A stretch of DNA of 64,000 bases, taken from assembly GCA_015057455.1 (NCBI GenBank), contig SVEH01000016.1, forward strand, positions 1 through 64,000. Reading direction: 5' to 3'. The notes below the pieces were generated by a model. That model made no database searches, was not told where the DNA came from, and saw only the letters and a program-made list of their open reading frames with translations. This stretch comes from Lachnospiraceae bacterium. GTDB lineage: Bacteria; Bacillota; Clostridia; Lachnospirales; Lachnospiraceae. The translations under genes and the position numbers were made by a program. This document shows, piece after piece, positions 7,713 through 17,234 of the stretch. Position 1 is the stretch's first letter. Each line of letters starts with the position of its first letter.

Positions 7713-9002
7713 CTATTTATAATAATCAAATTGTAATCCATACATTCTTACAGTATCACCGTCTTCAATTCCTAAAGCCTCTAATTCATCTAAAATACCA
7801 TTCTCCTTTAAGAATTTTTGGAAGAATAAGAATCCTTTTTCTGATTCTAAGTTAGTATATCCTAACATTCTCTCAATACGAGGTCCTTCAATAACATACA
7901 TATCTTCTTCTTCATCGTATTCAACTGTATATGGTTCATTGCTAAATTCTTCTTTATGTTCAAAATATTCTCTTTCAAATATAACAGGTGTATCATCAAG
8001 TGAGTTAAGTACTTCTCTAACATGATATAATAATTCCTTAACGCCCTTACCAGAAACTGCTGATATAGGAAATACTTTAATTCCCTTTGGCTCATATTCA
8101 TCTTTTAACATAGATAATACAGTTTCTTCTTCGTCTCCGTAAAATACATCTGTTTTATTAGCTGCAATTATTTGAGGTTTCTTCGTTAAACCTATATCAT
8201 AAGACTCTAATTCCGCATTAATTGCATTAATATCATTAATAGGGTCTCTTCCTTCAGTAGATGCAGCATCTACTACATGTATTAAAACTTTTGTACGTTC
8301 TATATGACGTAAAAATTCATATCCTAAGCCAATTCCTTGAGAAGCTCCTTCTATAAGTCCTGGAATATCTGCTATAACAAAACCATCTGCACCTGGCAAA
8401 TCAACCACTCCTAAATTAGGATTAAGAGTTGTAAAATGATAATTAGCAATCTTTGGTTTTGCGTTAGTTACACGAGATAGGAATGTTGACTTTCCTACAT
8501 TAGGAAATCCAATAAGACCCACATCAGCTATAACTTTAAGCTCTAATGTAACAAACATCTCTCTTGCATTCTGTCCTGGTTGAGCATACTTTGGTGCTTG
8601 CATAGTAGGTGTTGCATAATGTTGGTTTCCTTTACCACCATTGCCACCACGCAAAATAACTTCTCTATCATTGTCATGAGACATATCAGCTATAACTTTA
8701 CCAGTTTCAGTATCTTTTATGATTGTGCCTTCAGGTACTTTAAGGATAATATCTTCTCCATCTCTTCCATGACAACGTTTCTTCATACCATCTTGTCCAT
8801 TTTCAGCACAATATTTCTTATTGTTTCTATATTCGTTCAATGTATTAATACTTTTATCAACAACGAAAATTACATCTCCACCTTTTCCGCCGTCACCACC
8901 ATCTGGTCCACCAGCAGGTACATATAATTCTCTTCGAAAACTAACGTGACCGTCGCCACCTTTTCCCGATTTAATAAAAATTTTCACTCTATCTGAAAAC
9001 AT
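7713..9002 (-). CDS. obgE: GTPase Obg/CgtA
   Basis: A 429-residue ribosome assembly GTPase. The glycine-rich Obg fold is at 1-158 (KSGKGGDGHVSFRRE and many GG pairs). The G domain starts near 160 with GFPNVGKSTFLS (G1), DIPGLIEGA (G3) and ANKTD (G4). A C-terminal OCT domain follows (about 345-425). The start at 9002 has GGAGGGTAAT directly upstream; the longer frame to 9029 adds nine residues not found in the family. It follows rpmA after a possible attenuator. Confidence 0.97.
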   Translation of the reverse strand: MFSDRVKIFIKSGKGGDGHVSFRRELYVPAGGPDGGDGGKGGDVIFVVDKSINTLNEYRNNKKYCAENGQDGMKKRCHGRDGEDIILKVPEGTIIKDTETGKVIADMSHDNDREVILRGGNGGKGNQHYATPTMQAPKYAQPGQNAREMFVTLELKVIADVGLIGFPNVGKSTFLSRVTNAKPKIANYHFTTLNPNLGVVDLPGADGFVIADIPGLIEGASQGIGLGYEFLRHIERTKVLIHVVDAASTEGRDPINDINAINAELESYDIGLTKKPQIIAANKTDVFYGDEEETVLSMLKDEYEPKGIKVFPISAVSGKGVKELLYHVREVLNSLDDTPVIFEREYFEHKEEFSNEPYTVEYDEEEDMYVIEGPRIERMLGYTNLESEKGFLFFQKFLKENGILDELEALGIEDGDTVRMYGLQFDYYK

Positions 9003-9092
9003 ATTACCCTCCATTCGAAGTGTTTTCACACCACAATCAACTTAAACTAACCAACTAAATATCTTTTAAATAACTATTCCTCTTTTGAAAAT

Positions 9093-9144
9093 AGCCCCAT
9101 TTTGGTAAATAAATGTCTGAACATAAATCTACTTAAATGGGGCT
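9093..9144 (-). terminator. Attenuator or partial terminator between rpmA and obgE
   Basis: AGCCCCATTT (9093-9102) pairs perfectly with AAATGGGGCT (9135-9144). On the - strand the stem is followed by ATTTTC. The loop is long (32 bases), so it may reduce rather than stop transcription into obgE, giving more L21/L27 than Obg. Confidence 0.6.
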
Positions 9145-9158
9145 AAATGATAATATCT

Positions 9159-9443
9159 CTATTTCTCTACAGGATAAACAGAAGCTTGCTTCTTATCTCT
9201 ACCCTTTCTTTCGAATCTTAAAACACCATCTACTAATGCGAATAAAGTGTCATCGCCACCTCTACCAACATTAACACCTGGATGAATTTTAGTTCCACGT
9301 TGTCTATATAGAATATTACCAGCTAATACAAATTGTCCATCTGCTCTCTTAGCACCTAATCTTTTTGACTCAGAGTCTCTACCGTTCTTAGTAGAACCAA
9401 CTCCCTTTTTATGAGCAAAAAATTGAAGGTTCATTTTCATCAT
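9159..9443 (-). CDS. rpmA: 50S ribosomal protein L27
   Basis: A 94-residue L27, whose N-terminus reaches the peptidyl transferase centre. It begins [14 protein letters not shown], the Firmicutes form with an N-terminal extension that must be cut off by the protease Prp behind NLQFF before assembly. The prp gene is the upstream neighbour, with its stop 3 bases before this start. GGAGG stands 8 bases before the first ATG at 9443. Confidence 0.97.
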   Translation of the reverse strand: MMKMNLQFFAHKKGVGSTKNGRDSESKRLGAKRADGQFVLAGNILYRQRGTKIHPGVNVGRGGDDTLFALVDGVLRFERKGRDKKQASVYPVEK

Positions 9444-9446
9444 GTC

Positions 9447-9779
9447 TTACACCTCCTTGAATATAAGTCTAATATATTCATCTCCATATTCTTTAACAAT
9501 CATTGTTAAACCTAAAATCATAGATTTTAGTAATAATTCTGTTTCTTTACTAGGTTTACCCTTAATCTTAAATTGGATAAAACCTGTGCGTTCGTTATCT
9601 TTCATTACGAACTTGTCGTTAGTGTACTTTTCAATAGAATTAATTGTATTAATTACTAATACACTAGTGGCAGAACATATAATGTCCTCTCCATGTTTAG
9701 CATATCCAGCGTGGCCTATTGTTTCAAAACCAACTATATAATCCAATTTCCTCTTTTTGAAAATTACGATATCAATCAT
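9447..9779 (-). CDS. prp: Ribosomal-processing cysteine protease Prp
   Basis: A 110-residue YsxB/Prp protein. The catalytic His is in GHAGYAK (about residue 23) and the catalytic Cys in DIICSATS (about 35), matching the known dyad. It cleaves the N-terminal extension of L27, encoded immediately downstream, which has the target NLQFFA. The rplU-prp-rpmA order is the usual Firmicutes arrangement. Confidence 0.95.
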   Translation of the reverse strand: MIDIVIFKKRKLDYIVGFETIGHAGYAKHGEDIICSATSVLVINTINSIEKYTNDKFVMKDNERTGFIQFKIKGKPSKETELLLKSMILGLTMIVKEYGDEYIRLIFKEV

Positions 9780-9813
9780 ACTACACCATCCATCTTAGAA
9801 TACACAACTAAAA

Positions 9814-10122
9814 TTAAGCATTGATTTTCTCAATTTTAACCTTAGTATATGGTTGTCTATGACCATTTTTCTTGTGATATCCAGATTTTCTCTTATAACG
9901 ATACACGATAACTTTCTTATTCTTACCTTCTTCAATAACTGTTGCAGTAACATTAGCTTTAGCTACTGTTGGATTACCAACAACTAACTTATCACTGTTT
10001 ACAGCAAGAACATGATCAAATGTAACAGTCTCTCCAGCTTCTACACCAAGTTTTTCAACTTTGATTACATCGCCTTCAGATACTTTATACTGTTTACCAC
10101 CTGTTGCTATAATTGCGTACAT
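9814..10122 (-). CDS. rplU: 50S ribosomal protein L21
   Basis: A 102-residue L21, a 23S rRNA binding protein. It starts [18 protein letters not shown] and ends with the basic [17 protein letters not shown] block typical of the family. It is the first gene of the rplU-prp-rpmA-obgE operon and is preceded by an L21 leader and a strong promoter. AGGAGG lies 8 bases before the ATG. Confidence 0.97.
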   Translation of the reverse strand: MYAIIATGGKQYKVSEGDVIKVEKLGVEAGETVTFDHVLAVNSDKLVVGNPTVAKANVTATVIEEGKNKKVIVYRYKRKSGYHKKNGHRQPYTKVKIEKINA

Positions 10123-10200
10123 ATGGCACCTCCTACTTTACATTACTCGCCAACTTCGGTGTCTATAAATATAGAACTTATACCTCATTGTGCGGCACAC
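10123..10200 (-). ncRNA. L21 ribosomal leader (RF00559-like)
   Basis: The - strand leader upstream of rplU contains GCACAATGAGG, then GGCGAGTAATG, then AGGAGGTGCC in front of the ATG. These are the conserved blocks I know from the Firmicutes L21 leader, thought to bind L21 for feedback control. The position directly before rplU and the overlap of the last block with the ribosome binding site support the call. No covariance search was run. Confidence 0.8.
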
Positions 10201-10206
10201 TGATAT

Positions 10207-10235
10207 ATATTAGCATTCATCATTAATAATGTCAA
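10207..10235 (-). promoter_or_regulatory. rplU operon promoter
   Basis: On the - strand TTGACA (10230-10235), a 17-base spacer and TAATAT (10207-10212). Transcription would start at about 10200, right at the upstream end of the L21 leader. Confidence 0.85.
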
Positions 10236-10335
10236 GTAGCCATATAACTTTTTCTTTATTTTTATAGCCTTTTTATACTTTTTCTAATATTCATCTTTGT
10301 ACAATTATATTATACTGCATAAAGATGAGTTATAT

Positions 10336-13300
10336 TTATTCTTCTGTCATATTTAATGCTGCATTTAATACTTCTACACGCACTTTCTTTTCTTCGATTA
10401 ATGAAAGTATTGCAACACTTTCTTCTCCATTAGTTATTACTGGTTTATCTGTTGAGAACACTCCTTCTGTAAACAACAAATCTTTCATATCTATTTCATA
10501 TACATTGGCTATTTTGATACTACTAGATCTTTTTTTAATCATTCTCTTCCAATCATATATAATATCACCATCTCCATCGCCATCCTCATCCTCATCATAA
10601 AACGCCGGACATATTATATAGTGAGAATTTGTTTTCATAAGTCTTTCGAAAGTATATAACTTTGCAACATTCTCCGCACTAACTGTGCATGTATATACTG
10701 GAGTTTCTAGTTCTGCACCAGTATCCTCATCATACATTTTTCTACTATTTCCTAAAACAACTCTATATTTAAATGGTTCACTTGCATCTATTTTCTTTAA
10801 TACACGAATTCCTATATAGTTATTGTTATCTTCATTGCTATATTTTTCAATCCAATGGTCAAATATCATTTTTCCAAATTTTTCGTTTTTAAATACAAAT
10901 GCAATTATAGGAAATGTTCCAGCTTTATTAGGTATATCTACTGTATCCCACACAGCTTCATCCCATAAATGAACATCAACTACACAATGTCTCAACTGTT
11001 CTTTTATACTATCGCTTTTTTCAAATGTTGCACGCAAACGTCTCTTTAATTCCAAGATTTTTTTAGCTAAATTTTGGTTAGGAAATACATCATCAATGCT
11101 TCTATTTGACAAAATGTTATCATATCCAGTTGTAAGTAAATTATAATTAAATGTATCATTTCCAAATACACTCATTGCATTTACAAATTCTGCTGCAAGA
11201 TATTCATTACGATTTAAATAATCTTGAGCATCCAATGCCATTTTAATCTTATTAAATGATATCTTATGTCTAAATATAACCCCCATAATATTATTTACAA
11301 ATTCGACAATATGTCCTTGTAATATTTGTTGTTGTGAATCTAGATTTTCTGCATCAAAAGCTCCAATTTTAACAATAAATTGAGTTTCATAGATTTTAGA
11401 ATGAGTAACATTTACATTAAACATACTGTCTTTATCGTGTAGTACATAAATTGTTATTTTCTCAATTTGTGGTTCATTGGCTTGAGCTTCATTTAATAAT
11501 GATTGCAATACAGCATATAACATAGACGCATATTCTAGCGTTATTGCCTTATTTTCAACATCAATTTTTATTGTACAGCCCATAAAATCTAATTTCAGAT
11601 GAGCTTTATACTCTACACCGTACCATGGTTGTAGATTTTCTACATCGCCGCTTACAGGTTGTTGTTTCCATTTAGCTACATATTCATCAAATGTATTTTT
11701 GTTATTTTCTAATGCGCTAAGTAATTTTCTATCATAATGCCCCAATTCATGTTTAACGGCAATATTAGAATAATATAATCCATATTTTTCAAAATATCTA
11801 GATAATTTTCCTATTTTCTCAAGTTTAACAAGTGGCGTTTTATATATTAATACTGCTAAACCGAAATCATATGTATCCTGACTCTTTCCAACATTTTCAT
11901 TATTAATTTCACGAATAATGTTTTCAATACAAAAGAATCGTGTAGAATACATTACTCTGCCTAAAGATAACTCCACTGTTTTTAATACACTAGCAAGTTT
12001 TATAAAAATCTTTGATGTTAAGCCTTTTTCTTCATATAATTTTATACATTTTGTTAAACCATATGTATATACATTTCTTGCCAACCAAAATAATTTTTTC
12101 TGATCAAAAATTTTTCCTATCTCATAAAGTGTTTTAGCTGCCAAATATTCTCCATACTCAGAATCTTCATTATTAAAATATTTTAATGCCTCATTAAACC
12201 AAAGCATATTATCATTCTTTTTGGCCTTTGTAGCATCTAATGCTAGTTTTAAATATAGTTTTCCTATCTCTACTTTATCAATATTGTTATCATTTAAAAC
12301 TTTTATAAAATTGTCAATACATACTTCAATTAACTCTTCCTTTTGTGAAAAATAATATCTATCTTCCATAAAAAACATTGCAAAGTATTGTAGTCTGATA
12401 TCTGTATGTCCTACTATTTTAAATAGCATTTTAGAATATGTATCCATTCTCTTTGATTTTTCATCTTTTGTATACATGCTCAAAAACATATTAGCATGTG
12501 CTATCTTTATTTCATCATCTTCAGTAATTTTTTCGCTTGCTATTAATTCATATACAGCATTAATTCTATTTAAAAATCCACCTCTATCCTCAGGTGTTGC
12601 ATCTAATTTTCTAAGCATAACCCATAGTATTGTATTTATTTCATATAAATCTGAAGTGTGTTCTTCTTCTAAAAATGTACATAATACATCAAAACATTTA
12701 ATAAATCTTTCTGTACTAGAATCTCCAAAAAAGTATCTAACAGCACAATCAAATAATAAATTTTTCAATTCTTCTTTTTTACCATTAGCTTTAAGTATCT
12801 TCTTATACTTTCCTGTATAAACACATCTTTTATCATTTAAACTGTCTTCCTCATCAAATTGAGTATTCATTTTATCTAAAAGATAAAGTGCTGTTTTAAA
12901 TTTAGAATCAAGTTCATCAAAATTAATAGTAGTGTCTTTTATTACTGCTGTACTATTATCATCGTTTTCTTCACCATTATCTTCTAAATATCCATTAAGT
13001 AACTCATCTATATTATGTAACTCTTCTTCTAATGCGCTTTTATGACTTTTATATACACTAATATCATCTTCATATATTAGATTTTTAGAAAGCCCAAATA
13101 CATCTAATGCTATATTCATATATTCATCTTTTTCAAATATTTTATCAATTAACCATTTTCTATCAAATAAATGAACCTGAATTTTATTAAGAGATAAATA
13201 TTTTGTTTCATTGTTAAATAATACTTTTGGAATAATATCTTGATTAGTAATAAAATAAAATTCTGAAAAAACAGAACTACCTTCATCTGTGTATTTACGA

Positions 13301-13617
13301 ATATCATTTTCATAATGTCTCATCCAATTAGGGCGTGTATTTATTCTAAATCCTATTTTAGAACCATTTATACCTTCTCCCATATATAATGGTCCCTCTG
13401 TACATTTACCATCTTCTTCGTTATACAAAGCTAATCTCTCACAGATTTCTAAAGAAATAATTCTTTTGCATACATCAATAAACCTATCCTTAGCCTCCCT
13501 GCTAGACAAATCATGAAGATAATAATCAAAATACTCCCTTGTAATTCTTGCATTTTTTAAATAAAAATAATATGGATTAAATACACTATCTATTCTATTT
13601 AATTCAACATTACCCAT
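10336..13617 (-). CDS. Large protein with degraded nuclease-like N-terminus, unknown function
   Basis: A 1093-residue protein starting at 13617, where GGAGG lies 8 bases upstream. Residues about 95-175 (RINTRPNW, then EFYFITNQDI, then VHLFDRKWLIDKIF) resemble an N-terminal restriction-endonuclease-like domain seen in some large TPR proteins of bacterial accessory regions. The glycine-rich catalytic DGxxD-type motif is not clear here, so the domain may be inactive. Residues about 240-650 are helix-rich and solenoid-like. The C-terminal third is mixed alpha/beta and holds an EDEDGDGDGD acidic run near 1000. It lies between rplU and rng, has a terminator upstream and no close co-transcribed partner. 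The domain comparison is from memory and weak. Confidence 0.7.
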   Translation of the reverse strand: MGNVELNRIDSVFNPYYFYLKNARITREYFDYYLHDLSSREAKDRFIDVCKRIISLEICERLALYNEEDGKCTEGPLYMGEGINGSKIGFRINTRPNWMRHYENDIRKYTDEGSSVFSEFYFITNQDIIPKVLFNNETKYLSLNKIQVHLFDRKWLIDKIFEKDEYMNIALDVFGLSKNLIYEDDISVYKSHKSALEEELHNIDELLNGYLEDNGEENDDNSTAVIKDTTINFDELDSKFKTALYLLDKMNTQFDEEDSLNDKRCVYTGKYKKILKANGKKEELKNLLFDCAVRYFFGDSSTERFIKCFDVLCTFLEEEHTSDLYEINTILWVMLRKLDATPEDRGGFLNRINAVYELIASEKITEDDEIKIAHANMFLSMYTKDEKSKRMDTYSKMLFKIVGHTDIRLQYFAMFFMEDRYYFSQKEELIEVCIDNFIKVLNDNNIDKVEIGKLYLKLALDATKAKKNDNMLWFNEALKYFNNEDSEYGEYLAAKTLYEIGKIFDQKKLFWLARNVYTYGLTKCIKLYEEKGLTSKIFIKLASVLKTVELSLGRVMYSTRFFCIENIIREINNENVGKSQDTYDFGLAVLIYKTPLVKLEKIGKLSRYFEKYGLYYSNIAVKHELGHYDRKLLSALENNKNTFDEYVAKWKQQPVSGDVENLQPWYGVEYKAHLKLDFMGCTIKIDVENKAITLEYASMLYAVLQSLLNEAQANEPQIEKITIYVLHDKDSMFNVNVTHSKIYETQFIVKIGAFDAENLDSQQQILQGHIVEFVNNIMGVIFRHKISFNKIKMALDAQDYLNRNEYLAAEFVNAMSVFGNDTFNYNLLTTGYDNILSNRSIDDVFPNQNLAKKILELKRRLRATFEKSDSIKEQLRHCVVDVHLWDEAVWDTVDIPNKAGTFPIIAFVFKNEKFGKMIFDHWIEKYSNEDNNNYIGIRVLKKIDASEPFKYRVVLGNSRKMYDEDTGAELETPVYTCTVSAENVAKLYTFERLMKTNSHYIICPAFYDEDEDGDGDGDIIYDWKRMIKKRSSSIKIANVYEIDMKDLLFTEGVFSTDKPVITNGEESVAILSLIEEKKVRVEVLNAALNMTEE

Positions 13618-13697
13618 CGTACATTCCTCCAATAAAAATCCAGTTTCTATCTTAGAAAATCTCAATTATTATTAATAGGTTATAGTCTACAAAATCA

Positions 13698-13732
13698 AAA
13701 AAGTATATGTAGACATTCTACATATACTTTTT
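13698..13732. terminator. Terminator behind the acidic membrane protein gene
   Basis: AAAAAGTATATGTAG (13698-13712) and its perfect complement (13718-13732) form a 15-bp stem with a 5-base loop and T-runs on both sides. It separates the 465-residue gene from the 1093-residue gene, so these two are probably not one transcript. Confidence 0.85.
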
Positions 13733-13810
13733 CGGATAAAATATGTAATTTTTTTACATTTTTATATAATTTATTGTCTTATATTATTACAACTTCACTT
13801 ACAATACATA

Positions 13811-15208
13811 TTATAATGCTTCTGGTTCTGGCTCACCCTCTGATTCCCCTGAATCATCAGATTCTTCGCCTTCATCTTCGCCTTCATCAGCACTCTCTTC
13901 GCCGATATCAGCACATTCATAAGTATTTACACAAATACATTGATACAATATAAGCATTGCATAAATTGCAACTCCAACATATGATAAACCATAGCACAAA
14001 TAGAATGATGCAAGGTTAGCAGCAAGAAGAATTATAGTTCTAATTATCATACATGGAAGTGTAAAACATTTTAGTCCCTCTATAATTAATCGAACAATCA
14101 TAAATATAGTAAATGCTAACATAAATTGCATTATCCAATGTATAAATTCATAATTCCTACCTAATAAATTAAAACCCTTATATAAATAATAATCTACGGC
14201 ATTCTTATCAAACATATTGGCTATTATTAAAAAGCTTCCTATCATTGCACCAGGCATTACTCTTGCTATTGAATTAATATAAGGATTATCTCCTCCATCT
14301 TTTAGACGAAATACATTACTATCAAGGAAATTTACTAAAAATATTGTCCCTAGCATAAATAATATAGCTACTGCCACACATGTATTATATCCTGTTTCTG
14401 TGCCTCTCATTCTAGCATCATTTACAAGAGTTTTCATAGAACGCTTAAATGGCGTTGTATCACTTAATATTGAATTATGATAAAAATTAACAATATCTTC
14501 ATAATACACTTTCTTGCTATCAGTCATAAGCTCAACTAACTTCTTACCATTTTGATTAGTAAATCCTAGTAGTTCTACTGTGCTACCTTCTGGTAATGTA
14601 GTATATCTAATTTTGCTTTTTTCATCAATTGCCACATTCTTCTGAACTACCATATCTCTTGATAATATCTCATATTCGTTATTCTTTAATAATTTTTCCT
14701 CATAGTATTCATCCTCATAAATCACATCATCTTTCATGCCATTTTTTTTGGATTTACTTCTATAAGAATCAACTGTTGGAATATTATCGTCTTCAATATC
14801 TATTACATCTTTGTCCTTCTTTTTAGCATAATACTCGTCATCTGTATTACTATAATAGACATCACTATCATAGATATCATCATATTCGTTTTCTTTGTTA
14901 TAATCATTACTATCTTTATCACTATCAACATCACTCTTATAGTAACTATCACTATCTATTTCACTTTCATAACCTTTACTATAGTCATTATCAATATCAC
15001 TTTTATAATTTTTATCAGAATCATCTGATAGTGGCGATTCTATATTATCTGGAATATCTACATTAACTGTTTCATTTGAATTGTAACTATATGCCTCGGT
15101 TTTATCGTCATTTACATTAACTTTAACATCACCATAAGATACTCCTGTTATTGTTATAATACCCATTGCAATAAATGGTACTAGTACCTTTAATTTATTA
15201 AGCTTCAT
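13811..15208 (-). CDS. Acidic secreted/membrane protein with SH3-like domain and six TM segments
   Basis: A 465-residue protein. It has a signal peptide (1-26), then a very acidic Asp/Ser/Tyr-rich region (about 30-170) with repeated SDxDSD patterns. An SH3b-like stretch follows (about 185-245, with LPEGSTVELLGF). Multiple TM segments lie at about 276-432, then a Glu-rich tail (433-465). The acidic extracytoplasmic region could bind cations or wall polymers; this is inference. No family is recognised. It is followed by a terminator, lies 64 bases after rng, and like the next gene interrupts the usual rng-rplU order. Confidence 0.7.
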   Translation of the reverse strand: MKLNKLKVLVPFIAMGIITITGVSYGDVKVNVNDDKTEAYSYNSNETVNVDIPDNIESPLSDDSDKNYKSDIDNDYSKGYESEIDSDSYYKSDVDSDKDSNDYNKENEYDDIYDSDVYYSNTDDEYYAKKKDKDVIDIEDDNIPTVDSYRSKSKKNGMKDDVIYEDEYYEEKLLKNNEYEILSRDMVVQKNVAIDEKSKIRYTTLPEGSTVELLGFTNQNGKKLVELMTDSKKVYYEDIVNFYHNSILSDTTPFKRSMKTLVNDARMRGTETGYNTCVAVAILFMLGTIFLVNFLDSNVFRLKDGGDNPYINSIARVMPGAMIGSFLIIANMFDKNAVDYYLYKGFNLLGRNYEFIHWIMQFMLAFTIFMIVRLIIEGLKCFTLPCMIIRTIILLAANLASFYLCYGLSYVGVAIYAMLILYQCICVNTYECADIGEESADEGEDEGEESDDSGESEGEPEPEAL

Positions 15209-15272
15209 ATTTATCCATCCTTTTCAATACTCGCTCATATTGTCATAGCGTTGATAAGTTTTTTGTATCTAA

Positions 15273-16466
15273 TTACAACAGTCCCTCGTAAATATGTCTA
15301 TCTATAGGTTGTTTTATTTTTTGTCTTGTAACTTCTACTAAATTTAATTTTGTAATATCCACAACACATGCTTTTACATAATCTTGAGATAAATAATTGT
15401 CAAAAGTGTTTAATAACATCTCTTTATTATCTTTATTCTTCATATCAATAAAATCAACAATTATAATCCCACCTATATTTCTTAATGATAATTGGTTCGC
15501 AATCTCTTTAGCTGCTTCTAAATTAACCTTTAAAAATGTTTTTTCATTATTACCTTTAAGATTAATAGCCTTACTTGTATTAACATCAATTGCTGTAAGA
15601 GCTTCTGTTTGTTGAATTACAATATTACCACCTGATTTTAACCACACCTTATTCTTTAACAAATCTCGAATGTTTATTTCAATACTATACAACTTATTCA
15701 ATGATAACATTAAATCATTATAATGTCTAAGGTTTATATTATTTTTTTTAAATTCAGGCCCAATCGTATCATAAACAACCGCAAATAGATTATCGTCCTC
15801 AATTACAATTTCCTCAACTCTTTTTCTTAACATATCTTTTATGTCAACAACATATTCTGGTGGATTTTTCTTTATACAAGAAAAACAAGTTGAATGTTTT
15901 GCTTTATTTAATATATCGTTATACTCATTTATTAAATTCTTTATCTCATGCTCTAAATCATTCAATTCCATATTTGCCGCATCCGTTCTGACAACAAAGC
16001 CATAACTTGCTGTTAAAAATGGTTCTACACAATCAGTTATGTTCTTTCTAGTGGTAGCATCTTTTATCTTATTAGATATACCTACATAATTCTTACCATG
16101 TGTTAAAATTATATTGTTGCCTTTGATGCATATATTTGTTGACACAACTGGAGCCTTTTTCTGCTGTGCCTCTTTTGTAACTTGAACTAATATTTCATCA
16201 CCAACTTTTATAGTAGAATCTTTCTTATAATTAAGAAAAACTACATCGGTGATATTCTTAATATCTAAATAACACATAGTTTGATTTTCTATTTCAACAA
16301 ATGCTGCACTTATATTATTAACGATATTTTTTACTTTTCCTATATATATATTATCTAGAATATTGTGTTTATTCTCTTCACTTACATTAATTCTCTTTAA
16401 AGTAAAATCTTCAAATAAACAAGTAAAAATCCTATCTTTTATTTTACTTACAATTATTTTACTCAT
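15273..16466 (-). CDS. rng: Ribonuclease E/G family endoribonuclease, short form
   Basis: A 397-residue RNase G-like protein. An S1-like RNA-binding region is near 35-110. The catalytic region has TAIDVNT with the metal-binding aspartate, then EIANQLSLRNIGGIIIVDFIDM. It would cleave single-stranded RNA during rRNA and mRNA processing. The ATG at 16466 is preceded by GGATGGGA; the longer frame uses TTG. The protein ends soon after VTRQKIKQP, without the CPxCxG zinc-link that normally follows and joins subunits. A CFSCIKK pair sits elsewhere (about 210). It follows the radical SAM pair, the standard order. Confidence 0.88.
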   Translation of the reverse strand: MSKIIVSKIKDRIFTCLFEDFTLKRINVSEENKHNILDNIYIGKVKNIVNNISAAFVEIENQTMCYLDIKNITDVVFLNYKKDSTIKVGDEILVQVTKEAQQKKAPVVSTNICIKGNNIILTHGKNYVGISNKIKDATTRKNITDCVEPFLTASYGFVVRTDAANMELNDLEHEIKNLINEYNDILNKAKHSTCFSCIKKNPPEYVVDIKDMLRKRVEEIVIEDDNLFAVVYDTIGPEFKKNNINLRHYNDLMLSLNKLYSIEINIRDLLKNKVWLKSGGNIVIQQTEALTAIDVNTSKAINLKGNNEKTFLKVNLEAAKEIANQLSLRNIGGIIIVDFIDMKNKDNKEMLLNTFDNYLSQDYVKACVVDITKLNLVEVTRQKIKQPIDRHIYEGLL

Positions 16467-16487
16467 ATATTTCCCATCCAAATTCTG

Positions 16488-17234
16488 TTATAGTACATCT
16501 ACATCATTTAAAGAAATTAAATTATCATCTTCCATAGAATACATATCTACTCTATGAACTTGATAAGTGTATTTGTTATATTCTATACCTACATAATTAC
16601 AAAACGCCTCCATAATAAGCTCTGGCTTTAAATTTGTAACGCTTCCAGCAAGTACTTTAAAATAAACACTGTACTTATTACAAAAATCTGTACATACAGT
16701 ATCATTATCTAGCTTGTCATCAAATGAGTATTCTAAAATCATTGGCTTAATATCTACTTCACTCTCAGTTTTTTTACTCTTTTTAAGTATAACAATTTTA
16801 TCTTCATTCATAAATTGAGTAAATTTAGTAATAAATTCATCCTCTTTACCAATAAAATTAGACTCTAAGTAATCATCTTTAATTCTAACTACATAATCCG
16901 CTGCTGCCACTTTCGACATAGATTTCTTGGCATCATCTCTTAACTTTACAAAATCAAGAATTCTAACACCATCTACCATCTGTTCATTTAATTTATTAAT
17001 TATAACATCTCTATCTATATCAGAGTTTAAAGAAATATCCAAATATTCACCATCACTTGTTACACCAAGTCCTAAAGGTGATGCAAATGACATAATCTGA
17101 TGTGGATTATATCCTTCAGAGTAAGCAATATCAATTGATGCTCTTCTCATTGCTTTTTGAAAATATCTCATTAAATCAAGATGTCCTATAAATCTAATAA
17201 CGCCATATTTAGCAAATTTAATACGAGCTTTCAT
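16488..17234 (-). CDS. DUF2344 protein (TIGR03936 type), partner of the radical SAM protein
   Basis: A 248-residue protein beginning ARIKFAKYGVIRFIGHLDLMRYFQ, which is characteristic of the DUF2344 family. SEGYNPHQIMSFASPLGLG follows near 40. Its start codon overlaps the stop of the radical SAM gene by one base, which implies translational coupling. These two proteins occur together, fused or adjacent, in many Clostridia next to rng and rplU. The exact reaction is not established to my knowledge; a role in RNA or protein modification is guessed from the context. Confidence 0.9.
   Translation of the reverse strand: MKARIKFAKYGVIRFIGHLDLMRYFQKAMRRASIDIAYSEGYNPHQIMSFASPLGLGVTSDGEYLDISLNSDIDRDVIINKLNEQMVDGVRILDFVKLRDDAKKSMSKVAAADYVVRIKDDYLESNFIGKEDEFITKFTQFMNEDKIVILKKSKKTESEVDIKPMILEYSFDDKLDNDTVCTDFCNKYSVYFKVLAGSVTNLKPELIMEAFCNYVGIEYNKYTYQVHRVDMYSMEDDNLISLNDVDVL

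Noticed and set aside
10325..10600. Open frame on the + strand opposite the 1093-residue gene
   Set aside because: Shadow of the acidic C-terminus read in reverse; serine-rich and without a start signal.
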